Assembly (NCBI GenBank): GCA_041392805.1
Contig: JAWKLJ010000002.1
Coordinates: 3,549,001 to 3,613,000 of the forward strand
Source of the DNA: Saprospiraceae bacterium
GTDB lineage: Bacteria; Bacteroidota; Bacteroidia; Chitinophagales; Saprospiraceae
Direction: 5' to 3'
DNA length: 64,000 nucleotides
A program made the translations under genes and the position numbers. Shown in pieces: positions 9,507 through 17,888 of the stretch. Positions within the stretch are counted from its first letter, which is position 1; the number at the start of each line of letters is the position of its first letter. The notes below the pieces were generated by a model. The model did not search any database. It had not been told where the DNA came from and saw nothing but the letters and a program-made list of their open reading frames with translations.

Positions 9507-9690
9507 GAAACAAGTATTGGGATTAATATGTTTTTGTGCTTGAAGACAATGGAGGGTTAATGCTTATGATAAGGTAACAATCCATAAACCAATGTGTTTA
9601 TAGGCAGGGCTTAATTTTTCATAAAAAATATGCTTTTAGGGCAATTCTCGCTATTATCTCAAAATGATAGCTATTGGTTATTGACAGGTA

Positions 9691-10701
9691 TTAAAATTCC
9701 TCTCGCAACCTAAATGTCTTCCGCAATTTTGCAAAAAGCGCATCTGCTTCGTCAAAATTAAGGGTCTGTTGGCCATCTGAGAAAGCTTTTTCGGGGGTGG
9801 CGTGTACTTCCAGGATCACCCCATCAGCTCCGGCCATCACACTGGCTAAGGCGATTTTGTCGACGAAAGCCCTGACGCCGATCCCATGAGAGGGGTCTGC
9901 GATCACGGGGAGATGCGATTTTTCTTTGAGCATGGCAATGGCATTGATGTCCATGGTATTGCGGTAAGCTGTCTCGAAGGTTCGGATCCCTCTTTCGCAA
10001 AGGATAATCTTCTCATTGCCGTGGGAAAATATGTATTCAGCAGACTGCAACAACTCATCCAGGGTGCCGGATATACCTCGCTTCAAAAGCACCGGTTTAT
10101 CTACTTCCCCCAGTGCATCTAGTAGATTGAAATTCTGGGAGTTGCGTGCACCTACCTGAAAGATGTCAACATAATCCAGCATGGATTCTATCTGTTCGAC
10201 CATCATGACCTCCGTGATAATGGCAATCCCTGCTTTTTTGGCCATTTTATACCACATTTTCAGGCCATCGATGCCCAGGCCGCGGAAAGCATAAGGGGAG
10301 CTGCGTGGTTTGTACACCCCACCACGCATAATTTTTACGCCGTTTTTCTTGAGGTGAGCCAGGGTTTGGGCGATCTGTTCTTCCGATTCAATGGAGCATG
10401 GGCCCGCCATTAAAGAAAAATGCCCCGTTCCGATTTGAAGATCTTCATTGACGGATATCACGGTATCCTGCACTTTCCATTTTCGAGATACTAATTTGTA
10501 ATCATCACTTACGCGGTGGATATCCTTAATACCTGGCAAATTGCCAATGCCACGAATATCAAAATCGACTTTTCCGGTACCGATGAGGTATGTTCCAAAT
10601 TGGGTATTTACGGGGGTGGCCTTAAACTGGATCGATTCCAGCTTTTCTGATAATTGGCGTTTTTCTGTCTTTGATATGTTTTTTTCCAGTTGTATAATCA
10701 T
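9691..10701 (-). CDS. aroF: 3-deoxy-7-phosphoheptulonate (DAHP) synthase, AroF type I-beta
   Basis: This enzyme condenses phosphoenolpyruvate and erythrose-4-phosphate in the first step of the shikimate pathway. Of 336 residues, about 1-75 form the ferredoxin-like regulatory domain found in Thermotoga-type enzymes. The barrel follows, with MAGPCSIES, the metal-binding Cys motif; RGGVYKPRSSPYAFRG; QVGARNSQNFNLL; LKRGI; and IADPSHGIG. It lacks a chorismate mutase domain. As the last gene of the tryptophan operon (37 bases after trpA), its production would follow tryptophan demand, so precursor supply and end product are controlled together. The N-terminal domain is known to give feedback control by aromatic amino acids in relatives; which ligand acts here is not visible. 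Confidence 0.95.
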   Translation of the reverse strand: MIIQLEKNISKTEKRQLSEKLESIQFKATPVNTQFGTYLIGTGKVDFDIRGIGNLPGIKDIHRVSDDYKLVSRKWKVQDTVISVNEDLQIGTGHFSLMAGPCSIESEEQIAQTLAHLKKNGVKIMRGGVYKPRSSPYAFRGLGIDGLKMWYKMAKKAGIAIITEVMMVEQIESMLDYVDIFQVGARNSQNFNLLDALGEVDKPVLLKRGISGTLDELLQSAEYIFSHGNEKIILCERGIRTFETAYRNTMDINAIAMLKEKSHLPVIADPSHGIGVRAFVDKIALASVMAGADGVILEVHATPEKAFSDGQQTLNFDEADALFAKLRKTFRLREEF

Positions 10702-10738
10702 AATCGAGGTGGGGTATGGTTAAACAATAAATTCATAC

Positions 10739-11545
10739 CTAAGCAAGCGAAGATTGAAGGCTTGAAGGGATTTCACCTTTTATTTTTTGGACAAATGCTA
10801 AAGTTTCCTTTTCAATGTTTTCCGCATTCGCTAACATCTTAATGTAGGCGCTGCCAATAATGGCGCCATTGGCATATTGACAGGCGGTTTCAAAGGTTTC
10901 GTGGTTAGAAATGCCAAAACCTATCAGTCGTGGATTTTTTAATTGTAATCCATTGATTCGGTTAAAATAGGACAACTGATTGGCGGATATCGTGCTTTTT
11001 GCTCCTGTAATGGAAGAATTGGAGACCATATAGATAAAACCTTTGGCTAGGTCATCAATTTTCTTGACCCTTTCTTCGCTCGTTTGGGGTGTAATTAAAA
11101 AGCTAACATGCAGGCCTTCTTTTTCGAATAAGGTCTGGTAATATTGCTCATATTCGTAGATGGGGAGATCAGGGAGGATCACGCCATCAATCCCTACCGC
11201 TATGCATTTTTTCACAAAAGCTTCTTCACCGTATTGCATCACCTGATTGAAGTAGCCCATCAAAATAAGTGGAATGTTGGACTGTTTCCGCAACTCGGCA
11301 ATTTGCTCAAATAAAATTGGCAAGGTCATACCATTAGCCAGTGCCTGTTGTCCACTTTCCTGAATGGTGGGGCCATCGGCTAGGGGATCAGAATAAGGCA
11401 TGCCGATTTCTATCAAATCTACACCTGCCTTTTCGAGGGCATAAATAATGGTGGAAGTATCTGCTAAAGCGGGGTAACCAGCTGTAAAATAGATATTTAG
11501 TATATGATCCCTTTTCTGTGTAAATAATTGGTCTAATCGATTCAT
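10739..11545 (-). CDS. trpA: Tryptophan synthase alpha chain
   Basis: TrpA splits indole-3-glycerol phosphate into glyceraldehyde-3-phosphate and indole, which is channelled to TrpB. The 268-residue TIM barrel shows the catalytic glutamate region (GVDLIEIGMPYSDPLADGP) and the second acid in GVILPDLPIYEYE. The C-terminal phosphate-binding loop is IGFGISNHE. Only two bases separate it from trpB, as expected for subunits made together. No damage is visible. Confidence 0.97.
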   Translation of the reverse strand: MNRLDQLFTQKRDHILNIYFTAGYPALADTSTIIYALEKAGVDLIEIGMPYSDPLADGPTIQESGQQALANGMTLPILFEQIAELRKQSNIPLILMGYFNQVMQYGEEAFVKKCIAVGIDGVILPDLPIYEYEQYYQTLFEKEGLHVSFLITPQTSEERVKKIDDLAKGFIYMVSNSSITGAKSTISANQLSYFNRINGLQLKNPRLIGFGISNHETFETACQYANGAIIGSAYIKMLANAENIEKETLAFVQKIKGEIPSSLQSSLA

Positions 11546-11547
11546 GA

Positions 11548-12750
11548 TTAATTGATTTTACCTATCCCACTGAACCGGTCCAGGTGTTTAATATATGTAT
11601 TCAAATCTTTGTCGCCGCGTCCTGATAGACAAACGACGATGACATCATCCCTTTCAAAGGCGATTTTATCCAGTGCCGAAAAGGCATGAGCGGTTTCCAG
11701 GGCGGGGATAATGCCTTCTAGCCGGGTTACAAAAAAAGCAGATTCCAGGGCTTCGTCATCGGTAACACTAACAGCTTCGGCTCTGCCTGTTTTTATCAAA
11801 TGGGCATGAAGTGGGCCGATACCGGGATAATCAAGGCCGGCAGAGATGGAATAGGGCTCAATGATTTGCCCGTCAGGGGTTTGCATCAGCAGGGTGCGGC
11901 TACCATGAATGACGCCTTGAGTGCCAAGTACGCTAGTCGCTGCAGATTCGCCACTGTGAATCCCTAGTCCGGCAGCTTCTACGGCTATAAGTCGGACGCT
12001 ATCTTCGTTTAGGTAATGGTAAAAAGCACCAGCAGCATTGCTGCCACCTCCTACACAAGCAATAATCAGATCAGGGTTTTCCTTACCGGTGTGTTCTTCC
12101 AATTGCCATTTCATTTCTTCGCTGATGACCGATTGAAATCGGGCCACCATATCCGGATAAGGATGGGGTCCGACGACTGAGCCAATGATGTAATGGGTAT
12201 CTACCGGATTATTGATCCAATCCCGGATGGCTTCGTTGGTAGCATCTTTTAAGGTTTGGCTGCCGCTGGTGGCTGGGCGGACCTCGGCGCCTAGCATGCG
12301 CATGCGTGACACGTTGGGCGCCTGCCGCTCGATGTCAACCGAGCCCATATAAACGATGCACTGAATGCCCATGAGGGCACAGACCGTTGCCGTTGCGACG
12401 CCGTGTTGCCCTGCCCCTGTTTCTGCAATGATCCGGGTTTTACCAAGTCTTTTAGCCATGAGGATTTGGCCAATGGTATTGTTTATTTTGTGGGCACCGG
12501 TATGGTTAAGGTCTTCTCTTTTAAGGTAAATAGTCGTTTTGTAATGTTCGGAGAGGCGGCTGGCGAGGTACAATGGGGAAGGTCTGCCAACATAATCTTT
12601 CAAAAGTTGTTGAAATTCTTTTTGAAAAGAGGCTTCCTGCATTATTTCAAGATAATGGATTCTCAATTCTTCCACATTGGGATGAAGCATTTCAGGAATA
12701 TAGGCTCCGCCAAATTCACCGTAATATCCCTTTTCGTCAATGGCTATCAT
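11548..12750 (-). CDS. trpB: Tryptophan synthase beta chain
   Basis: TrpB joins indole and serine to make tryptophan using pyridoxal phosphate. The 400-residue product shows the PLP lysine motif KREDLNHTGAHKINN, ETGAGQHGVATA, the phosphate-binding GGGSNAAG and the HSGESAA region. The ATG at 12750 is preferred over an in-frame GTG six bases upstream. It lies two bases upstream of trpA and follows trpF after a palindrome-bearing gap of 79 bases. Confidence 0.97.
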   Translation of the reverse strand: MIAIDEKGYYGEFGGAYIPEMLHPNVEELRIHYLEIMQEASFQKEFQQLLKDYVGRPSPLYLASRLSEHYKTTIYLKREDLNHTGAHKINNTIGQILMAKRLGKTRIIAETGAGQHGVATATVCALMGIQCIVYMGSVDIERQAPNVSRMRMLGAEVRPATSGSQTLKDATNEAIRDWINNPVDTHYIIGSVVGPHPYPDMVARFQSVISEEMKWQLEEHTGKENPDLIIACVGGGSNAAGAFYHYLNEDSVRLIAVEAAGLGIHSGESAATSVLGTQGVIHGSRTLLMQTPDGQIIEPYSISAGLDYPGIGPLHAHLIKTGRAEAVSVTDDEALESAFFVTRLEGIIPALETAHAFSALDKIAFERDDVIVVCLSGRGDKDLNTYIKHLDRFSGIGKIN

Positions 12751-12796
12751 GGTCACTAAATTATTTAAATGATTCGTTTACATATTCACCCTTCTT

Positions 12797-12832
12797 TGAC
12801 AATTTTTGCGGTCAAAAGCGCAGAAATTGTCA
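12797..12832. repeat. Palindrome in trpF-trpB gap
   Basis: TGACAATTTTTGCG and CGCAGAAATTGTCA form a 14-base stem with one mismatch around an eight-base loop. It overlaps the trpF stop codon. The arm spelling is shared with the larger palindrome between trpD and trpC (14401-14538). Confidence 0.75.
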
Positions 12833-13513
12833 TAAAACCATATTCACTTGGCCGCTGGAGTTGAGTTCAGCTAAAAACGTTTGGATTTTGGGGATATCTT
12901 TTAATCCTGGTTTTGTTTCAAAACGGCTATTTATATCGACACCTGCCATTTGCTTAAAATTCAATTGTCGAATGGCTTTGATGTCGTCCTCTCCTATTCC
13001 GCCACTCAGCAAATAAGAAATCATACCTTGGTATTTGTCCAATAAAGACCAATCGAATTGCAAGCCAGTGCCTCCGAATTGATCGCCCTTAGCCTTGGTG
13101 TCAAAAATAAATAAAGAACAAAAACGCTCATAAGCACGAGTGATTTGAAAATCAAAGTTTTCGTCGATGGAAAAGGCCTTTATTAGCTGAGCACTGCGCA
13201 TGGACGTAATGTCCCAGTAACTTTTAATTTCCTGACAATATTCAGCGCTTTCATTGCCGTGGAGTTGGACATAATCAAGTTGATAGTCGTGGACGGCATT
13301 GAGTATGGCTTCGAATTCGGCATTGACAAATACGCCTACTCGTTTGATTTTACCAAAAGCGTCTAGATGTTTATTGACCCAGTCTCCCAATTTCACTTTC
13401 CCGATGAAGCGGGGTGATTTAGGATGAAAAATAAAGCCGATGTAATCAATGGGGAGTTGTAACAAAGCCTGAATATTATCGGGCTCCCGCATTCCGCAAA
13501 CTTTTACCTGCAT
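12830..13513 (-). CDS. trpF: Phosphoribosylanthranilate isomerase
   Basis: TrpF carries out the Amadori rearrangement of phosphoribosylanthranilate, step three of tryptophan synthesis. The 227-residue barrel begins VKVCGMREPDN with the catalytic Cys. It continues with DYIGFIFHPKSPRF, VGVFVN, DYVQLHGNES and the catalytic aspartate segment LFIFDTKAKGDQFGGTG. The C-terminal SGGIGEDDI and GVDINSRFE bind phosphate. It is encoded as a separate gene, not fused to trpC, and is flanked on both sides by short palindromes. Confidence 0.96.
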   Translation of the reverse strand: MQVKVCGMREPDNIQALLQLPIDYIGFIFHPKSPRFIGKVKLGDWVNKHLDAFGKIKRVGVFVNAEFEAILNAVHDYQLDYVQLHGNESAEYCQEIKSYWDITSMRSAQLIKAFSIDENFDFQITRAYERFCSLFIFDTKAKGDQFGGTGLQFDWSLLDKYQGMISYLLSGGIGEDDIKAIRQLNFKQMAGVDINSRFETKPGLKDIPKIQTFLAELNSSGQVNMVL

Positions 13514-13527
13514 TGTATTTTTAATGG

Positions 13528-13560
13528 TTCTCTGACCATTTTTGCGCTGTCGTCAGAGAA
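13528..13560. repeat. Palindrome in trpC-trpF gap
   Basis: TTCTCTGAC and GTCAGAGAA form a nine-base perfect stem with a 15-base loop that includes TTTTTGCG. The arm is the same as the outer part of the trpD-trpC palindrome, so this is probably a short member of the same family. Confidence 0.7.
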
Positions 13561-13570
13561 GGTTTATAAT

Positions 13571-14386
13571 TTAAGCTATTGCATTTTCTAGCATATCTTC
13601 AATATGCTTAATTCGTTCGATGAATTGGCGGCAAGCTTTGGCAGGATCAGGGGTTTTCATAAAGTTTTCGCCAATTAAAAAGCCCTGAAAGCCTACTTGT
13701 CGCAATTCTACAATCACATTGGGGTCATTAATGCCACTTTCAGAAATTTTGATGAAATCGGACGGAATTTGGTCAAAGAGATTAATAGAGGTCTGAATGC
13801 TTACCGAAAAATCTTTTAAATTCCGGTTATTCACCCCTACGACATCAATCTCCGGGCAGAGTTTAGCCAATTGATCGGCCGAGTGGACCTCTAGTAAAAC
13901 CTCGAGGCCCAGGCTCTTTGCCAGGCCTGCCAATACATTGATTTGTTTGGCATCCAGGCATTCTGCAATCAACAAAATGACATCTGCTCCGATTGAGCGT
14001 GCTTCAAAGATTTGGTAGGGATCGATGACAAAATCTTTTCGCAAAATAGGACAGAAATTGAATTTTCGGGCCTCTTTCAAATCATCGCTTGACCCTCCAA
14101 AAAAATGCTCATCTGTTAATACCGATAAGGCAGAAGCGCCGGCTTGCATATAGCCTATCGTTACTTGTTCAACCTTCGCAAAGGGATTGATATCGCCTTG
14201 GGAAGGAGAACGCCGCTTGAATTCGGCAATGATCCCCGATTTATCTTCGCGCAAAAGGTATTTTTTCAGGGAGACAGCAGGGGTAGTATAGAAGAGGCTT
14301 TTTTCCAATAATTTTACAGGAAATAACGCTTTTCGTTGCTCCACTTCTGTCATCTTGTGCCGAACAATTTTATCTAAAATAGTCAT
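13571..14386 (-). CDS. trpC: Indole-3-glycerol phosphate synthase
   Basis: TrpC closes the indole ring from carboxyphenylaminodeoxyribulose phosphate. The 271-residue barrel shows IIAEFKRRSPSQGDI, with the catalytic Glu and Lys, LSVLTDEHFFGGS, the second lysine in ILRKDFVID, LLEVHS, VGVNNRNL and the C-terminal SESGI. It is a stand-alone gene, complete and in the usual position between trpD and trpF. Confidence 0.97.
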   Translation of the reverse strand: MTILDKIVRHKMTEVEQRKALFPVKLLEKSLFYTTPAVSLKKYLLREDKSGIIAEFKRRSPSQGDINPFAKVEQVTIGYMQAGASALSVLTDEHFFGGSSDDLKEARKFNFCPILRKDFVIDPYQIFEARSIGADVILLIAECLDAKQINVLAGLAKSLGLEVLLEVHSADQLAKLCPEIDVVGVNNRNLKDFSVSIQTSINLFDQIPSDFIKISESGINDPNVIVELRQVGFQGFLIGENFMKTPDPAKACRQFIERIKHIEDMLENAIA

Positions 14387-14400
14387 TTATTATTAATTGA

Positions 14401-14538
14401 TTCTCTGACAATTTATGCGCTTTTGAGTCAAATGAAAGCAAAAGACACCGCTTCCTTGCTCCTCCGCTAAAGCTTCGGCGCACGCGGATGGTCGCTTTCG
14501 TCGTTCACTTTCACTTGACCGCATAAATTGTCCGAGAA
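14401..14538. repeat. Large palindrome in trpD-trpC gap
   Basis: Arms at 14401-14419 and 14520-14538 match at 18 of 19 positions (TTCTC-GACAATTTATGCG). Complementarity continues inward around AAGTGAAAG. The centre holds a second GC-rich fold (TCCGCTAAAGC, GCGCACGCGGA). Together with the two shorter palindromes it occupies three successive gaps of the operon. Confidence 0.8.
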
Positions 14539-14542
14539 GGTT

Positions 14543-15535
14543 TTAATTTACAAGGTTTTTAAAAGTTTCCAATGCTTTTTTGCTGACCATACTTTCTTTG
14601 GCTTCGGCAATACAATCGGCGAGCGATTGGGAAGGCTTCATACAATGAATGGCCACGCCTGCATTGGCGGCTACGACTTCGAATTGGGCGGGCGTACAGG
14701 TATTTTCTAATACTTGTTTGAAGATGTTTGCCGCTTCCTCGGCACTATCTCCGCCATGCAAATCTTTTTGGGTTAAAGGTTGAGTGCCTAGGTCAGCAGC
14801 TGACATCAGTTTTTCCGATTGGTTAGTCCGCAATTTAAACTGACCCGTCAAAGAAATCTCATCATAACCATCCAGGGCATAAACAATGGCGAATTGCCGT
14901 CCGGTTTGCTGCATAATGTATTGGTACATACGGGACAAAGCTAAGTCGAAGGTACCAAAAAGCTGGTAGGTCGGTTGCACAGGGTTCACTAATGGGCCCA
15001 GCATATTAAAGAAAGTTGCCACTTGTAATCCCTTGCGGATGGGTACCACTTCTTTCATGGCGGGATGAAAAAGCGGTGCGTGTAAAAAACAAATATTAGC
15101 CCGATCCAGTTGACGGCGTAGGGCGTCCGAGTCGTTGGTGAATTCATAACCCATGGCAATCAATACGTCGGAGGAACCGACGGAAGAGGAAACGCCATAA
15201 CTGCCATGTTTACTCACCTTGTAACCTGCTCCAGCTACGACCACGGCCGAGAGCGTAGAAATATTAAAGGTGTTTTTGCCATCTCCACCGGTTCCAACAA
15301 TATCTATGGTGTCTACACCTCCTAGGTCCACTTGTACGCACAATTCCAGGAGCGCATCTCTGAAGCCTTGGAGTTCTTCCAAAGTGATGGGGCGTACATT
15401 AAAAACCGTAACAAAACTAGCTACTTGCATATGATTAAACTCACCGGCAGATATCCGTAGAAGGATGGCCCTTGCTTCTTCTCTACTCAGGGTTTGGTGT
15501 TCAAACAAGCGCTTTAGCAAACTTTTCATAGTCAT
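14543..15535 (-). CDS. trpD: Anthranilate phosphoribosyltransferase
   Basis: TrpD transfers phosphoribose from PRPP to anthranilate. The roughly 330-residue protein has the helical N-terminal bundle, then the PRPP loop VGTGGDGKNTFNIST, and the KHGSYGVSSSVGSSDVL segment that replaces the usual KHGNRxxSS. It continues with PLFHPAMKEVVPIRKGL, and NMLGPLVNP. The ATG at 15535 was chosen; an in-frame TTG lies six bases upstream. It is not fused to trpG. Confidence 0.96.
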   Translation of the reverse strand: MTMKSLLKRLFEHQTLSREEARAILLRISAGEFNHMQVASFVTVFNVRPITLEELQGFRDALLELCVQVDLGGVDTIDIVGTGGDGKNTFNISTLSAVVVAGAGYKVSKHGSYGVSSSVGSSDVLIAMGYEFTNDSDALRRQLDRANICFLHAPLFHPAMKEVVPIRKGLQVATFFNMLGPLVNPVQPTYQLFGTFDLALSRMYQYIMQQTGRQFAIVYALDGYDEISLTGQFKLRTNQSEKLMSAADLGTQPLTQKDLHGGDSAEEAANIFKQVLENTCTPAQFEVVAANAGVAIHCMKPSQSLADCIAEAKESMVSKKALETFKNLVN

Positions 15536-15571
15536 TTTCAAATTAGAACATCAAATAAGTTCTGTCTTCTT

Positions 15572-16162
15572 TTAAACTGCCATTTCTCTAACCCGGGATA
15601 GCAATAAATTGCTCAACATCTTCTTACCATGTTTGGTCATGATGGACTCGGGATGAAACTGGACCCCCTTTATATCATAGGTTTTATGACGCATGGCCAT
15701 GATAACGCCATTCTCGGCTTCGGCGGTCACCTCCAGGTCCGAGGGAAAGGCGTCTTGGGAAACGACCCAAGAATGGTAGCGCCCAGCTTGAAATTCTTTT
15801 GGCATATCCTGGAAGAGAATTTCGTCATCTACCGTCACTTGCACGGGGGTTTCTACCCCATGAAAAACGGAAGCCAGGTTCTCCAATTGGCCGCCAAAAG
15901 CTTCTCCAATAGCCTGGTGCCCCAAACATACCCCTAAGATAGACTTTGTTGAAGCATATCTTTTAATTAATGCCGGCATAATTCCTGCATCTTTTGGCAA
16001 ACCGGGACCTGGTGATAAAATGATGAAGTCGTAATCCTCCACCTGATCAAGGGAAATTTCATCATTGCGGAAAACATCGACTTTTTGGGCGAGGATTTCC
16101 TGAATGTATTGAACTAAATTATAGGTAAAGGAATCGTAATTATCTAGTACTAAGACTTTCAT
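15572..16162 (-). CDS. trpG: Anthranilate synthase glutamine amidotransferase subunit
   Basis: TrpG provides ammonia from glutamine to TrpE. The 196-residue class I amidotransferase starts LVLDNYDSFTYNLVQYI, has the oxyanion SPGPGLP loop, the nucleophile motif GVCLGHQAIGEAFGG, and the catalytic His-Glu pair in GVQFHPESI. It lies 23 bases after trpE and 36 before trpD. Subunits of this type can also serve para-aminobenzoate synthesis, but the operon position makes the tryptophan role primary. Confidence 0.96.
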   Translation of the reverse strand: MKVLVLDNYDSFTYNLVQYIQEILAQKVDVFRNDEISLDQVEDYDFIILSPGPGLPKDAGIMPALIKRYASTKSILGVCLGHQAIGEAFGGQLENLASVFHGVETPVQVTVDDEILFQDMPKEFQAGRYHSWVVSQDAFPSDLEVTAEAENGVIMAMRHKTYDIKGVQFHPESIMTKHGKKMLSNLLLSRVREMAV

Positions 16163-16185
16163 GTGCTTTTGATTTAAACGGTGGA

Positions 16186-17604
16186 TTATAGTTTAGTAGC
16201 CTCAATCAATGCCTTTTTCAAAGCACCTAATTTGTTGTTCACTTCTTGCAGCTCTTTTTCTTCAACGCTAGCCGACACTACCCCGGCACCGGCCTGACAG
16301 TACAATGTATTATCAAGGCTTAAGAAAGAGCGAATCACGATTGCCTGATTCATGTCTCCATTAAAGCCAATATAGCCCAAAGCGCCACCATAAAAACTGC
16401 GGTTTTGGTTTTCGTATTTATCGATCAGCTCAATGGCCTTGTACTTAGGTGCGCCGGATAGGGTGCCCGCAGGAAAAGTATCGGCAAATACTTGAATGGG
16501 ATTGGTATGTGGTTCCAAATCGCCTGTGACTTTTGATACCAAATGGATGACGTGGCTGAAAAAATGAATTTCTTTTAATTCTTTTACCTGCACATTAACG
16601 GCATGGCGGCCAAGGTCATTGCGTGCGAGGTCGACCAACATGATGTGCTCGGCATTTTCTTTAGGGTCCTCGGCCAATTCAAGGGCTTTTTGGGTGTCGT
16701 CGACCTTGTCGCCGGTCCGGCGATAGGTACCTGCGATGGGATTCACGGTAGCTACCTTCCCGACGATAGACATCTGGGTTTCAGGGGAGGAGCCAAAAAT
16801 CCGGTAGCCGCCAAGGTCCATGTAAAAAAGGTAGGGAGAAGGATTGATCGAACGCAAGACCCGGTATACTTGAAAATCATCGCCTTTGAAGCGTTGGGAA
16901 AACTGCCGGGCAAAGACAATTTGGAAGACATCGCCAATTTGACAGTGATGCTTGCCTATCGTCACCAATTCCTTGAAGGCTTCATCCGTCAGGTTACTGC
17001 TTTCTTCGCCATCTAATTCAAAGGGAAAGGTATTGATTTTTTGACTTTTAATGATCGTCAGGATGCGCTCCATTTGAGAAGCCTCTCCAACTGGAATATT
17101 TTCCAGCACAAACAATTCATCTTTGAAGTGATTGATTGCCAAGACAAAGCGATGCAATTTGTAATTGATATCCGGCAAATCGAACTTCCTTTTGGCAGGA
17201 TCAAACTTAAGCGTATCGCAATACTGCACGCCATCAAAGCCAGTATGGCCAAACACCCCGTTTACACCCGAATAGGGGGTTTCATACTGAACATCATATC
17301 GATTGACAAATGCGCGCAAGGCCTTTGGAACGGTGCTTACATCTTGCACTTTTGATTTTACCGTTTCTCCATCTGGAAATCGCTCACTTATCACGCCATT
17401 TTGGACCTGAAATTCGGCAATCGATTCCATCCCCATAAAGGAAAAACAATCTTCTTTGTTTCTAAAATCGTTGTTTTCCAATAAAACCGGATCGGTGAAA
17501 TGATCTCTTAATTTGAGGTATAGGGATACCGGCGTATAGGTATCCATCAATAGCTTGTGGACCTTGGTTCGAATGGAAATTTTGGTATTAATTGCAGTCG
17601 TCAT
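16186..17604 (-). CDS. trpE: Anthranilate synthase component I
   Basis: TrpE makes anthranilate from chorismate. The 472-residue protein has the N-terminal domain (about 1-140) and the chorismate-binding domain with FGSSPETQM, NPIAGTYRRTG, LVDLARNDLGRHA and FPAGTLSGAPKYKAIELID. In the N-terminal feedback site the E. coli LLES motif appears as LLEN (with flanking residues aligning well), so the serine that contacts tryptophan is replaced by asparagine. Whether this alters inhibition is unknown. It is the first structural gene, 16 bases after the attenuator stem. Confidence 0.97.
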   Translation of the reverse strand: MTTAINTKISIRTKVHKLLMDTYTPVSLYLKLRDHFTDPVLLENNDFRNKEDCFSFMGMESIAEFQVQNGVISERFPDGETVKSKVQDVSTVPKALRAFVNRYDVQYETPYSGVNGVFGHTGFDGVQYCDTLKFDPAKRKFDLPDINYKLHRFVLAINHFKDELFVLENIPVGEASQMERILTIIKSQKINTFPFELDGEESSNLTDEAFKELVTIGKHHCQIGDVFQIVFARQFSQRFKGDDFQVYRVLRSINPSPYLFYMDLGGYRIFGSSPETQMSIVGKVATVNPIAGTYRRTGDKVDDTQKALELAEDPKENAEHIMLVDLARNDLGRHAVNVQVKELKEIHFFSHVIHLVSKVTGDLEPHTNPIQVFADTFPAGTLSGAPKYKAIELIDKYENQNRSFYGGALGYIGFNGDMNQAIVIRSFLSLDNTLYCQAGAGVVSASVEEKELQEVNNKLGALKKALIEATKL

Positions 17605-17610
17605 AATGGA

Positions 17611-17654
17611 ATAAAATTAAAAACGGCTTGTCGGATGATCCGACAAGCCGTTTT
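17611..17654 (-). terminator. trp attenuator terminator hairpin
   Basis: A perfect 16-base stem (AAAACGGCTTGTCGGA at 17620-17635 and its complement at 17639-17654) with a three-base loop. On the transcribed minus strand it is followed by TTTTTAATTTTATT. It lies between the leader peptide gene and trpE, where transcription would stop when charged tRNA-Trp is plentiful. No clear competing antiterminator was worked out. Confidence 0.9.
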
Positions 17655-17685
17655 GTGTTATATGATTAAGTCATACCATGGCAAG

Positions 17686-17748
17686 TCACCTCATCCGGGT
17701 TCCAGAATGATTGTGCCACCAACGCCATGTGTATGAAGAATAATTCAT
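17686..17748 (-). CDS. trpL: trp operon leader peptide
   Basis: A 20-codon reading frame begins at the ATG at 17748 and ends with TGA at 17686. Codons 8-11 read Trp-Arg-Trp-Trp, giving three Trp codons in four. Such clusters in a short frame ahead of a terminator are the signature of ribosome-mediated attenuation. The ATG lies about 24 bases beyond the -7 element, and the attenuator stem begins about 30 bases after the stop codon. Stalling at the Trp codons under starvation would be expected to prevent terminator formation. The frame is too small for ordinary gene calling. An overlapping frame with a single Trp codon is less likely. Confidence 0.88.
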   Translation of the reverse strand: MNYSSYTWRWWHNHSGTRMR

Positions 17749-17771
17749 TGCAAAGTTTATTATGATAGGCT

Positions 17772-17803
17772 CAAAGATAAGGCCATTCCTTTTAAAAAAA
17801 CAA
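17772..17803 (-). promoter_or_regulatory. Promoter of the trp operon
   Basis: On the minus strand TTG (17803-17801), a 21-base spacer and TATCTTTG (17779-17772) match the Bacteroidota housekeeping promoter pattern. Transcription would begin near 17765, giving a leader of roughly 160 bases before trpE that contains trpL and the attenuator. Confidence 0.75.
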
Positions 17804-17888
17804 GAAATTTAAGCAGCTTTTTTAAAAAAAATAAAAAACCCTAGTTGGGCTGCAAGAATTTGTCGTTTTCTTTTATCGTTTTTGTAGA

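Noticed and set aside
17674..17730. Alternative leader frame upstream of trpE with one Trp codon
   Set aside because: The overlapping frame with Trp-Arg-Trp-Trp is a much better leader peptide.
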